Below are positions 46,180 through 55,133 of a stretch of 64,000 nucleotides of DNA, one piece after another (the stretch's first letter is position 1; each line of letters opens with the position of its first letter). The notes below the pieces were generated by a model. The model ran no database searches and was not told the DNA's origin. It saw nothing but the letters and a program-made list of their open reading frames with translations. This stretch comes from Pseudomonas sp. DY-1 (GTDB lineage: Bacteria > Pseudomonadota > Gammaproteobacteria > Pseudomonadales > Pseudomonadaceae). Both the position numbers and the translations under genes were made by a program. The DNA is taken from the NCBI RefSeq assembly GCF_003626975.1, contig NZ_CP032616.1, positions 434,001 through 498,000 on the forward strand, in the 5' to 3' direction.

Positions 46180-47001
46180 ATGGAAGTTTGCAGGGGGTTG
46201 TCCCTGAAGGCGTTGTGGGTTTCCGTAGTCCTGCTGATTTCAGCGCCTGCAGTGGCGTCGCAGACCGTGCAGGTCGCCGGCGCGCATTTCCCACCCTATG
46301 TGGTCAAGCCGGAGTCGGCCGAAGCCAGCGGCCTGCTTCTGGACATGCTCGCTGCACTCAACGAACTGCAGACGGACTATCGCTTCGTCGTGCGGCCGAC
46401 CTCCATTCCTCGGCGCTTCCGCGACTTCCAGGAAGGGCGGATCGACCTCGCGGTATTCGAGAATCCGGACTGGGGGTGGCAGGGTATTCCCGGCGCGCGG
46501 ATCGACATGGGCCTGGAAGATGCAGAAATATTCGTCGCCAAGGCTCAGCAGGGGCGCAGCCAGCATTACTTCGCCAAGCTGGCCGGCAAGCGACTCGCGC
46601 TCTACAACGGCTATCACTACGGCTTTGCCGGCTTCAATCCCGATCCTGAGTTCCTCCAGCGCGAGTTCGACGCGAAGCTCACCTATTCCCACGACAGCAA
46701 CCTGCGCATGCTGCTGCGGGATCGGGCGGATATCGCCTTGGTGACACGTTCCTACTTCAATGCCTACCTGGAGCAGAACCCGAGCCTGGCCGGCAGCTTC
46801 CTGGCCAGCGAACGGCTGGACCAGAGTTACCACCACTACGCCGTGTTGCGGCCAGGAGCCCCCATCAGTGCCGCGCAGTTTTCCGCGCTGCTTAACAGGC
46901 TACACAGTGGCGGCCAGTTGCAGCAGATATTCGGGCGTTATGGGGTGGTGGTCAGGCCAGTCGCAACGGGTAACTCAGTAGCAACAGATGGCAGAGATTG
47001 A
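46180..47001 (+). CDS. Periplasmic solute-binding protein, family 3 (orphan)
   Basis: The 273-residue protein has a signal peptide (about 1-26, after AVA) and an SBP_bac_3 domain with PPYVVKP and LAVFENPDWGW. No transporter genes nearby. Its 3' end overlaps the convergent protease gene by 50 bp. Ligand unknown. Confidence 0.8.
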   Translation: MEVCRGLSLKALWVSVVLLISAPAVASQTVQVAGAHFPPYVVKPESAEASGLLLDMLAALNELQTDYRFVVRPTSIPRRFRDFQEGRIDLAVFENPDWGWQGIPGARIDMGLEDAEIFVAKAQQGRSQHYFAKLAGKRLALYNGYHYGFAGFNPDPEFLQREFDAKLTYSHDSNLRMLLRDRADIALVTRSYFNAYLEQNPSLAGSFLASERLDQSYHHYAVLRPGAPISAAQFSALLNRLHSGGQLQQIFGRYGVVVRPVATGNSVATDGRD

Positions 47002-47707
47002 CCCCCAGGTGCAGGGCGATGGCTACCGAGAGCCGTCCGCTGTAGTGGAACGCAAGGCCGTAGCCCAGGCCGGCGAGTCCTGCGACTAGCGCGAACAGTG
47101 GGCTGAAGGGCAGGTGGACGGCGCCGAAGATCGCCGCTGTGAGCAGCACGCCCTTGCGCCCACCCAGCCAGGAAACCAGCGCTGGTTGGAGCAGGCCACG
47201 AAACACCAGCTCTTCCGCCAGCACCGTGGCCAGCAGGTTCACCGCCAACCACTCCCAGATCATCTCCGGCCATTTCGGCTGCCAACCCACGAGACCGATT
47301 GCGAGTGCCAACCCCGGCACCAGCAGCAGGGTTGCCAATGCAGCGAACCATGCCCGCTGCGGCGCCAGTGCGGGTGGCGCCGGGCGGCCCAACCAGCACG
47401 CCAGCAAGGTCATGCCCACCAGCAGCTTGTCCCAGGACAAACGCAGGGCATATGGCGGAGCATCGGGGCTCAATTGCTGTGGAGCAGCAAGGACAAGTGG
47501 GCTGAAGCCCGGCAGCAGATGGGCGGCCAGGGCGACGGAGAAAAGCAAGGTTACCGGCAGCCAGACTCGGGGCGGTAGCAGGCGTTCGGCGAGGACCCAA
47601 CCGGAGAATGCGACGCCCGCCAGCAGTGCCACGACTTGCACGCCACCCAGGCCCTGGCCGATGGCGAGGACGACAAGCGGGAACAGCAGTTGCAGGTGAA
47701 GCGGCAT
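46952..47707 (-). CDS. CPBP-family intramembrane metalloprotease
   Basis: Membrane protease of the CAAX/Abi family. The 251-residue protein has about seven to eight hydrophobic segments, the EExxxR motif (AEELVFRG) and two histidine motifs (GAVHLPF; HLGVN) near the C-terminus. I use ATG 47707 because AGGGAA lies 5-6 bp upstream. Longer readings from 47785 or 47797 add a Pro/Glu-rich tail and overlap the DUF2897 gene. Start uncertain. Confidence 0.82.
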   Translation of the reverse strand: MPLHLQLLFPLVVLAIGQGLGGVQVVALLAGVAFSGWVLAERLLPPRVWLPVTLLFSVALAAHLLPGFSPLVLAAPQQLSPDAPPYALRLSWDKLLVGMTLLACWLGRPAPPALAPQRAWFAALATLLLVPGLALAIGLVGWQPKWPEMIWEWLAVNLLATVLAEELVFRGLLQPALVSWLGGRKGVLLTAAIFGAVHLPFSPLFALVAGLAGLGYGLAFHYSGRLSVAIALHLGVNLCHLLLLSYPLRLA

Positions 47708-47759
47708 GCCGCTTCCCTGTGGCAATGCCTCGGTCTGTTCTTCAGGGGCGGGCACGGGG

Positions 47760-47927
47760 TCAGCGGTCCTTGGCGTCCTTTGCATCCATTTCGGCATTGC
47801 GCTCGCGGATGCGCTTGAGTTGCTCTTCTGTCAGCGGCAGTTTCTTTGCCGTATCGCGCAACACCATCAGGCTACCGACTATGGAGCCGATGGCCAGGAC
47901 CAGTATCAGCCAGGCATACCAAGGCAT
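47760..47927 (-). CDS. DUF2897 small membrane protein
   Basis: A 55-residue protein with one N-terminal transmembrane helix (about 3-22, WYAWLILVLAIGSIVGSLMVL) and a charged tail (DTAKKLPLTEEQLKRIRERNAEMDAKD). It matches DUF2897 by eye. ATG 47927 has GGGAG six bases upstream; ATG 47933 lies against the ribosome site. Likely cotranscribed with the protease gene. Confidence 0.85.
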   Translation of the reverse strand: MPWYAWLILVLAIGSIVGSLMVLRDTAKKLPLTEEQLKRIRERNAEMDAKDAKDR

Positions 47928-48030
47928 GATCATCTCCCGTGGAAAGGGTGGTTACTCTATTCGATTGTGCTCGCCTTTCCACGTTCCCGAGAATCATTCA
48001 TTTCGATAGCCGGCTGTGAAGGAGCTGCTG

Positions 48031-48504
48031 TTACCTCAGCGCGCTGCATTCGCTGGGCCGTACTGCCGGCTCCTCCATCAGGCGGGCGCGAAGCGTGTCG
48101 TAAGCCCAGTTGAAGATCAGGGTGTAGGGCAGGAAGAACAGCAGCAGCCCGATATCCAGCACAAAGGCCTCCAGCAGTCCGATCGAAAGCCACCAGGCCG
48201 CCAGCGGCACCAGCACCAGGATCAACCCCAGCTCGAACAGCACGGCGTGGGCTATCCGTACCGGCATGGTGCGCTGGAACCCCAGGCGTTGCTGAGCCCG
48301 GTCGAACAGGCTGTTGAAGAGCATGTTCCAGAGCATCGCCACGGTGGAGAACATAAGGGTCAGTGCACCCATGTGCGCCAGTGACTTGCCCAGTACCAGG
48401 GAGAGCACGGGGGCGGTCAGCAGGACGGCCAGGCCTTCGAAGGCGAGGGCATGGAAAACCCGCTCCTTGACGGTTTTGTTCAGGGCTACATTGGTTTGGG
48501 TCAT
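48031..48504 (-). CDS. PACE-family efflux transporter
   Basis: The 157-residue protein has four transmembrane helices in two tandem bacterial-transmembrane-pair repeats (about 18-75 and 85-145), each with the pattern ERVFHALAFEG or RIAHAVLFELG. PACE pumps export biocides such as chlorhexidine and possibly short-chain diamines. It diverges from a LysR regulator, a common arrangement for PACE genes. Confidence 0.87.
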   Translation of the reverse strand: MTQTNVALNKTVKERVFHALAFEGLAVLLTAPVLSLVLGKSLAHMGALTLMFSTVAMLWNMLFNSLFDRAQQRLGFQRTMPVRIAHAVLFELGLILVLVPLAAWWLSIGLLEAFVLDIGLLLFFLPYTLIFNWAYDTLRARLMEEPAVRPSECSALR

Positions 48505-48579
48505 GGCGCTCTCCAGGCTTGGAGTGAATGTCTGGTCTGTATTCTCATCGGTCTATGGGATAGGGTTAAGTGAGATGCC

Positions 48580-48594
48580 ATCGGGAAAACCGAT
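48580..48594. promoter_or_regulatory. Inverted repeat at the LysR start
   Basis: ATCGG-GAAAA-CCGAT ends directly against the LysR ATG. It could be a binding site or an RNA hairpin that occludes the start. Confidence 0.45.
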
Positions 48595-49482
48595 ATGAAT
48601 TACTCGCCTGAATCTTTGGAAGCCTTTGTCCATGCCGTCGCCCTGGGTTCGTTCAGTGCAGCCGCGCGCAAGCTGGGCAAGAGCCAGTCAACCGTCAGCG
48701 AGGCTATCGCCCGATTGGAGATCGACCTGGGCCTGGAGCTCTTCGATCGCAGCAGTCGTCAACCCCAGCTGACCGATGCCGGCCGTGTCCTGCTGGATCG
48801 AGTCGAGGAAATCCTCGCTGCTTCGGATCGTCTGCAGCATGCAGCGGCGCAGCTGGCCGGTGGATTGGAGCCCCGGGTAAGCCTGGCCTTGTCGGATGCG
48901 TATCAGTCCGGGCAGTACGAAGAGCGTCTGGCCGAGATGGATCAGCGTTACCCCGACCTCGAGTTCGAGTGCCTGATTGCCGAGCACAATGACGTAATCG
49001 AGTTGGTCGCGCAGGGGCGCGCAACCTTGGGTCTGCTGGCTTCTCAGGGGACCTACCCGCCGGAGTTGGGGGCGGCAACCGTTGCCGAGCGTGCCGACTT
49101 CGGTCTTTTCGTGGCCCAGGAGCATCCGCTGGCGCAAATGAGTGATGTGCAGGAGAGCGACCTGGCGGGGTGGCGCTTGCTGCGCCTGAATACGCTGGGC
49201 AATGCGCTGGCGCTGGACGACGGTCTGCCAAACAGTGGTGGTCGTTGCTGGTCCGCGCCGAGCTATCTGCTGCTGCTGGAAATGGCCAGTAACGGCTTCG
49301 GCTGGGCCGAGCTGCCGCGCTGGCTGGTGAGCGGTTACGCCAACGGCCGCCTTAAAGAACTGCAGGTGCCCGGATGGCCGCGCAGTCAGGCCGTGGATGT
49401 GGTCTGGTCCCGCCAGCGGCGCCTGGGCCCGGCGGCAAGCTGGCTGTTGGGGCGCCTGCTGGACCGTCCGGCCGCCCGATGA
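48595..49482 (+). CDS. LysR-family transcriptional regulator
   Basis: The 295-residue protein has an N-terminal winged HTH (about 3-62: SLEAFVHAVALGSFSAAARKLGKSQSTVSEAIARLE) and an effector domain (about 90-290). It is divergent from the PACE pump gene, its likeliest target. The inducer is unknown. Confidence 0.9.
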   Translation: MNYSPESLEAFVHAVALGSFSAAARKLGKSQSTVSEAIARLEIDLGLELFDRSSRQPQLTDAGRVLLDRVEEILAASDRLQHAAAQLAGGLEPRVSLALSDAYQSGQYEERLAEMDQRYPDLEFECLIAEHNDVIELVAQGRATLGLLASQGTYPPELGAATVAERADFGLFVAQEHPLAQMSDVQESDLAGWRLLRLNTLGNALALDDGLPNSGGRCWSAPSYLLLLEMASNGFGWAELPRWLVSGYANGRLKELQVPGWPRSQAVDVVWSRQRRLGPAASWLLGRLLDRPAAR

Positions 49483-49524
49483 GCCCCTTCTGTTAGCCTT
49501 GGGCCCGGCATTCAAGGAGGATAC

Positions 49525-50268
49525 ATGCAGATTTCCGTCACCCTACAAGCGGGTCTCTGGGGCTGGCTGGCCGCCAGTAGCCTGCTCATCGGCGCGGCCG
49601 TCGGTTTCCTGGTGAAGCTGCCGCAGAAGGTCGTCGCCTCGATCATGGCCTACGGCAGTGGTGTGTTGGTCGCCGCCCTGTGCTTCGGGCAGATCCCCGA
49701 AGCCGAGCGCATCGGCGGTCTCTGGCCGACCCTGGCCGGGCTGCTGGCCGGCGGTGTGGTCTTCGTCCTGGCGAGCCAATACATCGATCACCTGGAACGG
49801 CACCATCGCCGCAAGAGCGGCAACGGCGGCGGCAGCATGGTCGCCTTGCTCATCGCCGTTGGCGCATTCCTCGATGGCATCCCCGAATCCCTGGGGCTCG
49901 GGTTGGGGTTGCTGGATGGTGGGGACGTAAGCCTGCTAATGCTGGTGGCGATCTTCCTCGCCAACCTGCCCGAAGGCCTGGCCAGTGCGGCCGGGCTACG
50001 CGAGGAGAAACGCAGCGGCTGGCTGGTGTTCGGGCTCTGGGGTGCGATAGCACTGCTGTCCGGGCTGGCGGCCATGGCTGGGCCGGGATTGTTCGCCGAC
50101 CTCCCTCCTCATTGGCTGGCTGTCGCCCTGGGCTTTTCGGCGGGGGCGGTGCTTTGCATGCTGGTGGATACCCTGATCCCCGAGGCGTTCGAGAGTACCC
50201 ACGCCTGGACCGGGCTGGTCACCCTGGCTGGCTTCATGACGGCATTCGCACTCGACCACATCGTGTGA
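49525..50268 (+). CDS. ZIP-family metal transporter
   Basis: The 247-residue protein has seven to eight transmembrane helices, a cytosolic His-rich loop ([15 protein letters not shown], about 90-104) and the ZIP metal-site motif [12 protein letters not shown]. Imports Zn or related divalent metals. GGAGG precedes the ATG, which follows the LysR stop by 42 bp. Confidence 0.87.
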   Translation: MQISVTLQAGLWGWLAASSLLIGAAVGFLVKLPQKVVASIMAYGSGVLVAALCFGQIPEAERIGGLWPTLAGLLAGGVVFVLASQYIDHLERHHRRKSGNGGGSMVALLIAVGAFLDGIPESLGLGLGLLDGGDVSLLMLVAIFLANLPEGLASAAGLREEKRSGWLVFGLWGAIALLSGLAAMAGPGLFADLPPHWLAVALGFSAGAVLCMLVDTLIPEAFESTHAWTGLVTLAGFMTAFALDHIV

Positions 50269-50293
50269 AGCAGCGACGCGCGCCGGCTTCCGC

Positions 50294-50299
50294 TACAAT
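50294..50299 (+). promoter_or_regulatory. -10 element of pyrF
   Basis: TACAAT 35 bp upstream of the pyrF ATG; no convincing -35. Confidence 0.45.
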
Positions 50300-50333
50300 G
50301 CGCGCCGTTTCCGATTCGTATGAGATTTTCCCC

Positions 50334-51032
50334 ATGTCCGCCTGTCAGACGCCGATCATTGTCGCCCTCGACTTTCCTACCCGCGAAGCCGCGCTTCGGC
50401 TGGCCGACCAGCTGGATCCCAACCTGTGTCGGGTCAAGGTGGGCAAGGAGCTGTTCACCAGCTGCGCCGCGGAAATCGTCTCGACGCTGCGCGACCGGGG
50501 TTTCGAGGTCTTCCTTGACCTGAAATTCCACGACATCCCCAACACCACCGCCATGGCGGTGAAGGCCGCTGCCGAAATGGGTGTTTGGATGGTCAATGTG
50601 CATTGCTCTGGCGGCCTGCGCATGATGGCGGCCTGCCGCGAGACACTGGACAAGTTCAATGGGCCCAAGCCGTTGCTGATCGGCGTGACCGTGCTGACCA
50701 GCATGGAGCGCGAGGATCTCGCCGGCATCGGCCTCGACATCGAGCCGAAGGAGCAGGTCCTGCGTCTGGCGGGCCTGGCAGACAAGGCTGGCATGGATGG
50801 CCTGGTGTGCTCGGCCCAGGAAGCCACCGATCTCAAGGCCGCCTATCCGCGCCTGCAACTGGTCACTCCGGGCATCCGTCCCGCTGGCAGTGCGCAGGAC
50901 GACCAGCGCCGCATCCTCACTCCGCGCCAGGCCCTGGATGCCGGCTCCGACTACCTGGTGATCGGCCGTCCGATCAGCCAGGCAGCCGACCCGGCCAAGG
51001 CCCTGGCCGCAGTCGTCGCCGAACTGGCCTGA
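50334..51032 (+). CDS. pyrF: Orotidine 5'-phosphate decarboxylase
   Basis: Last step of UMP synthesis. The 232-residue protein begins [15 protein letters not shown] and contains the catalytic tetrad region [10 protein letters not shown] and closing [18 protein letters not shown]. Upstream readings of the frame from 49680 are antisense or shadow of the ZIP gene and are rejected. ATG 50334. Confidence 0.97.
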   Translation: MSACQTPIIVALDFPTREAALRLADQLDPNLCRVKVGKELFTSCAAEIVSTLRDRGFEVFLDLKFHDIPNTTAMAVKAAAEMGVWMVNVHCSGGLRMMAACRETLDKFNGPKPLLIGVTVLTSMEREDLAGIGLDIEPKEQVLRLAGLADKAGMDGLVCSAQEATDLKAAYPRLQLVTPGIRPAGSAQDDQRRILTPRQALDAGSDYLVIGRPISQAADPAKALAAVVAELA

Positions 51033-51041
51033 TGCCGACTC

Positions 51042-51067
51042 AGGTGCGCTGCCCGGGCAGCGCACCT
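51042..51067. terminator. Terminator-like palindrome between pyrF and the reductase gene
   Basis: AGGTGCGCTGCCC / GGGCAGCGCACCT is a perfect 13-bp inverted repeat with only a short T run after it. Confidence 0.6.
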
Positions 51068-51077
51068 TTCGCGCCAT

Positions 51078-52082
51078 TCAGCGAACCTTCAGCACCAGCT
51101 TCCCGAAGTTCTCCCCGCTGAACAGTTTGCCCAGGGTTTCCGGGAAACTTTCCAGTCCCGTCACCACGTCTTCCTTGCTTTTCAAATCGCCACTGGCCAG
51201 CCAGCCGGCGATGTCCTTGACCGCCTCGCCGAAGCGCGGCGCGTAATCGAACACCACCATGCCTTCCATGCGTGCGCGGTTGACCAGCAGCGCCAGGTAG
51301 TTGGCCGGCCCTTTCACCGCTTCCTTGTTGTTGTACTGGCTGATGGCGCCGCAGATGACGATGCGCGCCTTGCGGTTGATGCGGGTGAGCACGGCATCGA
51401 GGATGTCGCCGCCGACATTGTCGAAGTAGACGTCAACGCCCTTCGGGCATTCACGCTTGAGCGCGGCGTGGAGGTTCTCGGCCTTGTAGTCGATTGCACC
51501 GTCGAAACCCAGTTCTTCCACCAGGTAGCGGCACTTGTCGGCACCGCCGGCGATACCCACCACACGGCAACCCTTGATCCGTGCAATTTGGCCGGCAACG
51601 CTGCCTACCGCGCCAGCGGCCCCGGAGATGACCACGGTTTCCCCTGGCTGGGGCTGGCCTACGTCGAGCAGCGCGAAGTAGGCGGTCATGCCAGTCATGC
51701 CCAGGGCTGACAAGTAGAGCGGCAACGGCGCCTGGTTGGGGTCCACCTTCTGGAAGTCGCGTGGCTCGCCGAGGAAGTAGTCCTGCACGCCGACCACGCC
51801 GCAAACGTGTTCGCCCACCTGGTAGTCCGGGTGTGAAGAGGCCATCACCTTGCCAATGCCCAGGGCGCGCATGACCTCACCTATCGCCACTGGCGCGATG
51901 TAGGAACGGGCGTCGTTCATCCAGCCGCGCATGGCCGGGTCCAGGGACAGGTAGAGGTTCTCCACCAGCACCTGCCCGGCAGAGGGTTCGTCGGCCGGGG
52001 TTTCCACATAGGAGAACGTCTCGCGAGTGGCTGGTCCGACCGGGCGCTGGGCAAGGAGGAACTGGCGATTGAGGAGAGGCAT
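51078..52082 (-). CDS. NADPH-dependent medium-chain reductase (CurA/leukotriene B4 dehydrogenase type)
   Basis: The 334-residue protein belongs to the zinc-independent MDR family. It has LSLDPAMRGWM, a GAAGAVGSVAGQIAR cofactor motif and DVYFDNVGGDILD. It would reduce alpha,beta-unsaturated ketones or aldehydes. Convergent with pyrF. Confidence 0.88.
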   Translation of the reverse strand: MPLLNRQFLLAQRPVGPATRETFSYVETPADEPSAGQVLVENLYLSLDPAMRGWMNDARSYIAPVAIGEVMRALGIGKVMASSHPDYQVGEHVCGVVGVQDYFLGEPRDFQKVDPNQAPLPLYLSALGMTGMTAYFALLDVGQPQPGETVVISGAAGAVGSVAGQIARIKGCRVVGIAGGADKCRYLVEELGFDGAIDYKAENLHAALKRECPKGVDVYFDNVGGDILDAVLTRINRKARIVICGAISQYNNKEAVKGPANYLALLVNRARMEGMVVFDYAPRFGEAVKDIAGWLASGDLKSKEDVVTGLESFPETLGKLFSGENFGKLVLKVR

Positions 52083-52309
52083 GGCAGGAGCTCCAGATGA
52101 GGGAAAGCCTTGGTGATAGTCCCGTGGCGCGGTCGCGGCAAGTCCGCTGGCCGGGCGGAATGTACAGGCATGGATGTCCGTGATCTTGAATGGGTGCTTT
52201 CATCATCAATCTGGATGGTTCGCCCACCAGAGCCCTGATGATGCTGACGCCCTGTGCCGGTCACTGATTAGACTTCGCCACAGTTTCCATTCCCGTCGAG
52301 GATGCACAG

Positions 52310-53071
52310 ATGAGCATGAAGTTCTCCGGCCAGGTTGCCCTGGTGACCGGCGCCGCCAACGGTATCGGCCGCGCGACTGCCCTGGCGTTCGCCGCTGAAG
52401 GCTTGAAGGTAGTGGTTTCCGACGTGGACACCGTCGGTGGAGAAGGCACCGTGGAGCTGATTCGCACCGCCGGTGGCGATGCAAGCTTCATTCGTTGCGA
52501 CGTGACCCGCGAAGCCGAGGTTCAGGCGCTGATGGAGGGCACGGTCGCTGCTTACGGCCGCCTCGACTACGCCTTCAACAATGCCGGCATCGAGATCGAG
52601 AAGGGTAAGCTGGCCGAGGGCAGCGAGGCCGAGTTCGACGCCATCATGGGCGTCAACGTGAAAGGTGTGTGGCTGTGCATGAAGCATCAGATACCGCTTT
52701 TGCTGGCCCAGGGTGGCGGCGCCATCGTCAACACCGCCTCTGTGGCGGGGCTCGGCGCCGCGCCGAAGATGAGCATCTATGCCGCTTCCAAGCACGCGGT
52801 GATCGGCCTGACCAAGTCGGCCGCCGTCGAGTATGCGAAGAAGAAAGTACGAGTGAATGCCGTATGCCCGGCAGTGATCGACACCGATATGTTCCGCCGC
52901 GCCTACGAGGCCGATCCGAAGAAGGCCGAGTTCGTCGCGACCATGCACCCGGTGGGACGCATCGGCAAGGTGGAGGAAATCGCTGCTGCCGTGCTTTACC
53001 TCTGCTGCGACGCGGCAGGCTTCACCACCGGTCATGCCTTGGCCGTGGATGGTGGCGCCACTGCGATCTGA
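52310..53071 (+). CDS. Short-chain dehydrogenase/reductase
   Basis: The 253-residue SDR has TGAANGIG, NNAG, catalytic YAASK and C-terminal VDGGATAI. Substrate unknown. Shine-Dalgarno GAGGA is 7-8 bp before ATG 52310. The 227 bp before it (52083-52309) hold no gene I can support. Confidence 0.87.
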   Translation: MSMKFSGQVALVTGAANGIGRATALAFAAEGLKVVVSDVDTVGGEGTVELIRTAGGDASFIRCDVTREAEVQALMEGTVAAYGRLDYAFNNAGIEIEKGKLAEGSEAEFDAIMGVNVKGVWLCMKHQIPLLLAQGGGAIVNTASVAGLGAAPKMSIYAASKHAVIGLTKSAAVEYAKKKVRVNAVCPAVIDTDMFRRAYEADPKKAEFVATMHPVGRIGKVEEIAAAVLYLCCDAAGFTTGHALAVDGGATAI

Positions 53072-53087
53072 TTGCCTAACCCCTCGT

Positions 53088-53120
53088 GCGAATTCATTCG
53101 CGATTGAAATCGCTCCCACA
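53088..53120. repeat. REP-like repeat after the SDR gene
   Basis: Carries the core GCGAATTCATTCGC seen in the atu operon copies, then a GATTGAAATCGCTCCCACA tail. Confidence 0.6.
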
Positions 53121-53128
53121 ACAAAGAG

Positions 53129-53154
53129 AAAGGCGCCAATTGGCGCCTTTCTTC
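53129..53154. terminator. Bidirectional terminator between SDR and benE
   Basis: Perfect stem AAAGGCGCCA / TGGCGCCTTT around AT, between convergent genes. Confidence 0.85.
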
Positions 53155-54367
53155 ATTTTTGCTTGCCACTGTCCCAGTTGAGGATCAGCAAGGTCAGTAC
53201 CCCGGCGATCAGTCCCCAGAAGGCGGAGCCGATCGACAGCAGCGTCATGCCGGAGGCGGTGACCATGAAGGTGATCAGCGCCGCCTCGCGTTCCTTGGGC
53301 TCGTGCATTGCAGCGGTCAGGCCATTGCTGATGGAACCGAACAGCGCCAGGGCTGCGATGGACAGCACCAGTTCCTTGGGCAGTGCGGCGAACAGCGCCG
53401 CCAGGGTCGCGCCGAAGGTTCCGGCGATGCCATAGAAAATCCCGCACCAGACTGCGGCGGTATAGCGCTTGTTGCGGTCTTCGTGGGCATGAGGTCCGGT
53501 GCAGATGGCTGCGCTGATGGCCGCCAGGTTGATGCCGTGGGAGCCGAAGGGCGCCAGCAGCAGGGACGCAATGCCAGTGACCGAGATAAGCGGCGAGGCA
53601 GGTACCTGGTAGCCGTCAGCACGCAGCACGGCGATGCCGGGGATGTTCTGCGATGCCATGGCCACCACGAACAGCGGGATGCCGATACTGATCACCGCCG
53701 TGACGGAAAACTTTGGCGTCGTCCATACCGGTTCGGCCAGGGCGAACTCGAAGCCGCTGAAATCCAGCAGGCCAAGAACCGCCGCCATCACACAGCCCAC
53801 CAATAGCGCCACCAGCACGGCATAGCGCGGCTGCAGGCGCTTGAATACCAGGTAGCTGAAGAACATTGCCAGCACCAGGGCTGTGCGGTGTTGGGCGGCG
53901 ATGAAGATCTCGCTGCCAATCTTGAACAGGATGCCCGCCAATAGCGCCGCTGCCAGCGACCCCGGCAGGCGACGCATCAGTCTTTCGAATCCGCCAGTCA
54001 GGCCAACCAGGGCGAGGAGGGCGGCGCAGACGATGAAGGCCCCGATTGCTTCTCCATAGCTCACGCCCGGCAGGCTGGTAATCAGCAGGGCCGCACCCGG
54101 GGTGGACCAGGCGACGACGATGGGCGTGCGATAGCGCAATGAGAGCCCGATGGTTGTCAGGGCCATGCCAATGGACAGCGCCCAGATCCATGACGAAATC
54201 TGCGCGCTGCTGAGCCCTGCAGCCTGTCCCGCCTGGAACATCAGCACCAGAGAGCTGGTGTAGCCGGTGAGCATGGCGATGAAGCCCGCCACGACGGCCG
54301 AGGGCGAGGAATCGGCCAGGGGACGAAGACGCGTCGGATTGGCCGGGGTTTCTGAAGTTGAGGTCAT
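53153..54367 (-). CDS. Benzoate/H+ symporter BenE family transporter
   Basis: The 404-residue BenE-family protein has about 12 transmembrane helices, with SSLVLMFQAGQAAGLS and FGSHGINLAAISAAICTGPHAHED near the substrate region. No benzoate-degradation genes nearby, so the substrate is uncertain. It overlaps the upstream LysE-type gene by 3 bp. Confidence 0.85.
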   Translation of the reverse strand: MTSTSETPANPTRLRPLADSSPSAVVAGFIAMLTGYTSSLVLMFQAGQAAGLSSAQISSWIWALSIGMALTTIGLSLRYRTPIVVAWSTPGAALLITSLPGVSYGEAIGAFIVCAALLALVGLTGGFERLMRRLPGSLAAALLAGILFKIGSEIFIAAQHRTALVLAMFFSYLVFKRLQPRYAVLVALLVGCVMAAVLGLLDFSGFEFALAEPVWTTPKFSVTAVISIGIPLFVVAMASQNIPGIAVLRADGYQVPASPLISVTGIASLLLAPFGSHGINLAAISAAICTGPHAHEDRNKRYTAAVWCGIFYGIAGTFGATLAALFAALPKELVLSIAALALFGSISNGLTAAMHEPKEREAALITFMVTASGMTLLSIGSAFWGLIAGVLTLLILNWDSGKQK

Positions 54368-54984
54368 CAGATCGTTCCGTGGACGTCGACCAATATGGGG
54401 TAGAGCGAGGCCACCAGCAGCAGGGCCATGCCGATGTTGAACAGGCGCAGTATGCGTGGTTCGGCAAGCCAGCGGCGCAGCAGGCTACCCGCTACGGTCC
54501 AGAGTCCGACGCTGGGGCAGTTGATCAGGGCGAAGAGGGCTGCAATCAGCACCACGTTGACCACGAAATTGTCCTGCGGGGTGTAGGTGGTGATGGCGCC
54601 AATCGCCATGACCCAGGCCTTGGGGTTGACCCACTGGAAGGCCGCCGCCTGCAGGAAAGTGAAGGGTTTGGGTCGATTCTCGACGTTTCCTTCGTCCGGG
54701 GCACCGGAGCCAGCGATCTTCCAGGCCAGGTAGAGCAGGTAGGCGGCGCCGATGTAGCGCAGCGCGGTGTAGAGCACGGGAACCTGCTGGAAAATCTGGG
54801 ATAGACCCAGGCCTACGCACATCACCAGCACCATGAAACCGACGCTGATGCCAAGCATGTGCGGCAGGCTACGGCGTACCCCGAAGTTCACCCCGGAAGC
54901 GAGCAGCATCATGTTGTTGGGGCCGGGCGTCACCGAGGTGACGAAGGCGAAGAGAATGAAGGCGAAGATCAGTTCCAGGCTCAT
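54367..54984 (-). CDS. LysE-family amino-acid exporter
   Basis: The 205-residue protein has six hydrophobic helices and the family start MSLELIFAFILFAFVTSVTPGPNNMML with its GPNN motif. Exports an amino acid or homoserine lactone-type substrate. It overlaps benE by ATGA and forms a two-gene operon. ATG 54984 has AAGGTG upstream. Confidence 0.88.
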   Translation of the reverse strand: MSLELIFAFILFAFVTSVTPGPNNMMLLASGVNFGVRRSLPHMLGISVGFMVLVMCVGLGLSQIFQQVPVLYTALRYIGAAYLLYLAWKIAGSGAPDEGNVENRPKPFTFLQAAAFQWVNPKAWVMAIGAITTYTPQDNFVVNVVLIAALFALINCPSVGLWTVAGSLLRRWLAEPRILRLFNIGMALLLVASLYPILVDVHGTI

Positions 54985-55133
54985 GGCGGTCACCTTGTCG
55001 TTGTGTCCGCAGACTAAAGCCAGTTGCCTTGCAACGTCCCGATACAGCAGTGCGCGGGTTGAGCAATACAGTCAGTTGGCACCCCCGGTATCTGCGGCTA
55101 CTGTGATGTTTTTTGCCGCTTGGAGTGCCACAC

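Noticed and set aside
49680..50333. N-terminal extension of pyrF through the ZIP gene
   Set aside because: The pyrF family starts at ATG 50334; the extension is a frame shadow of the transporter.
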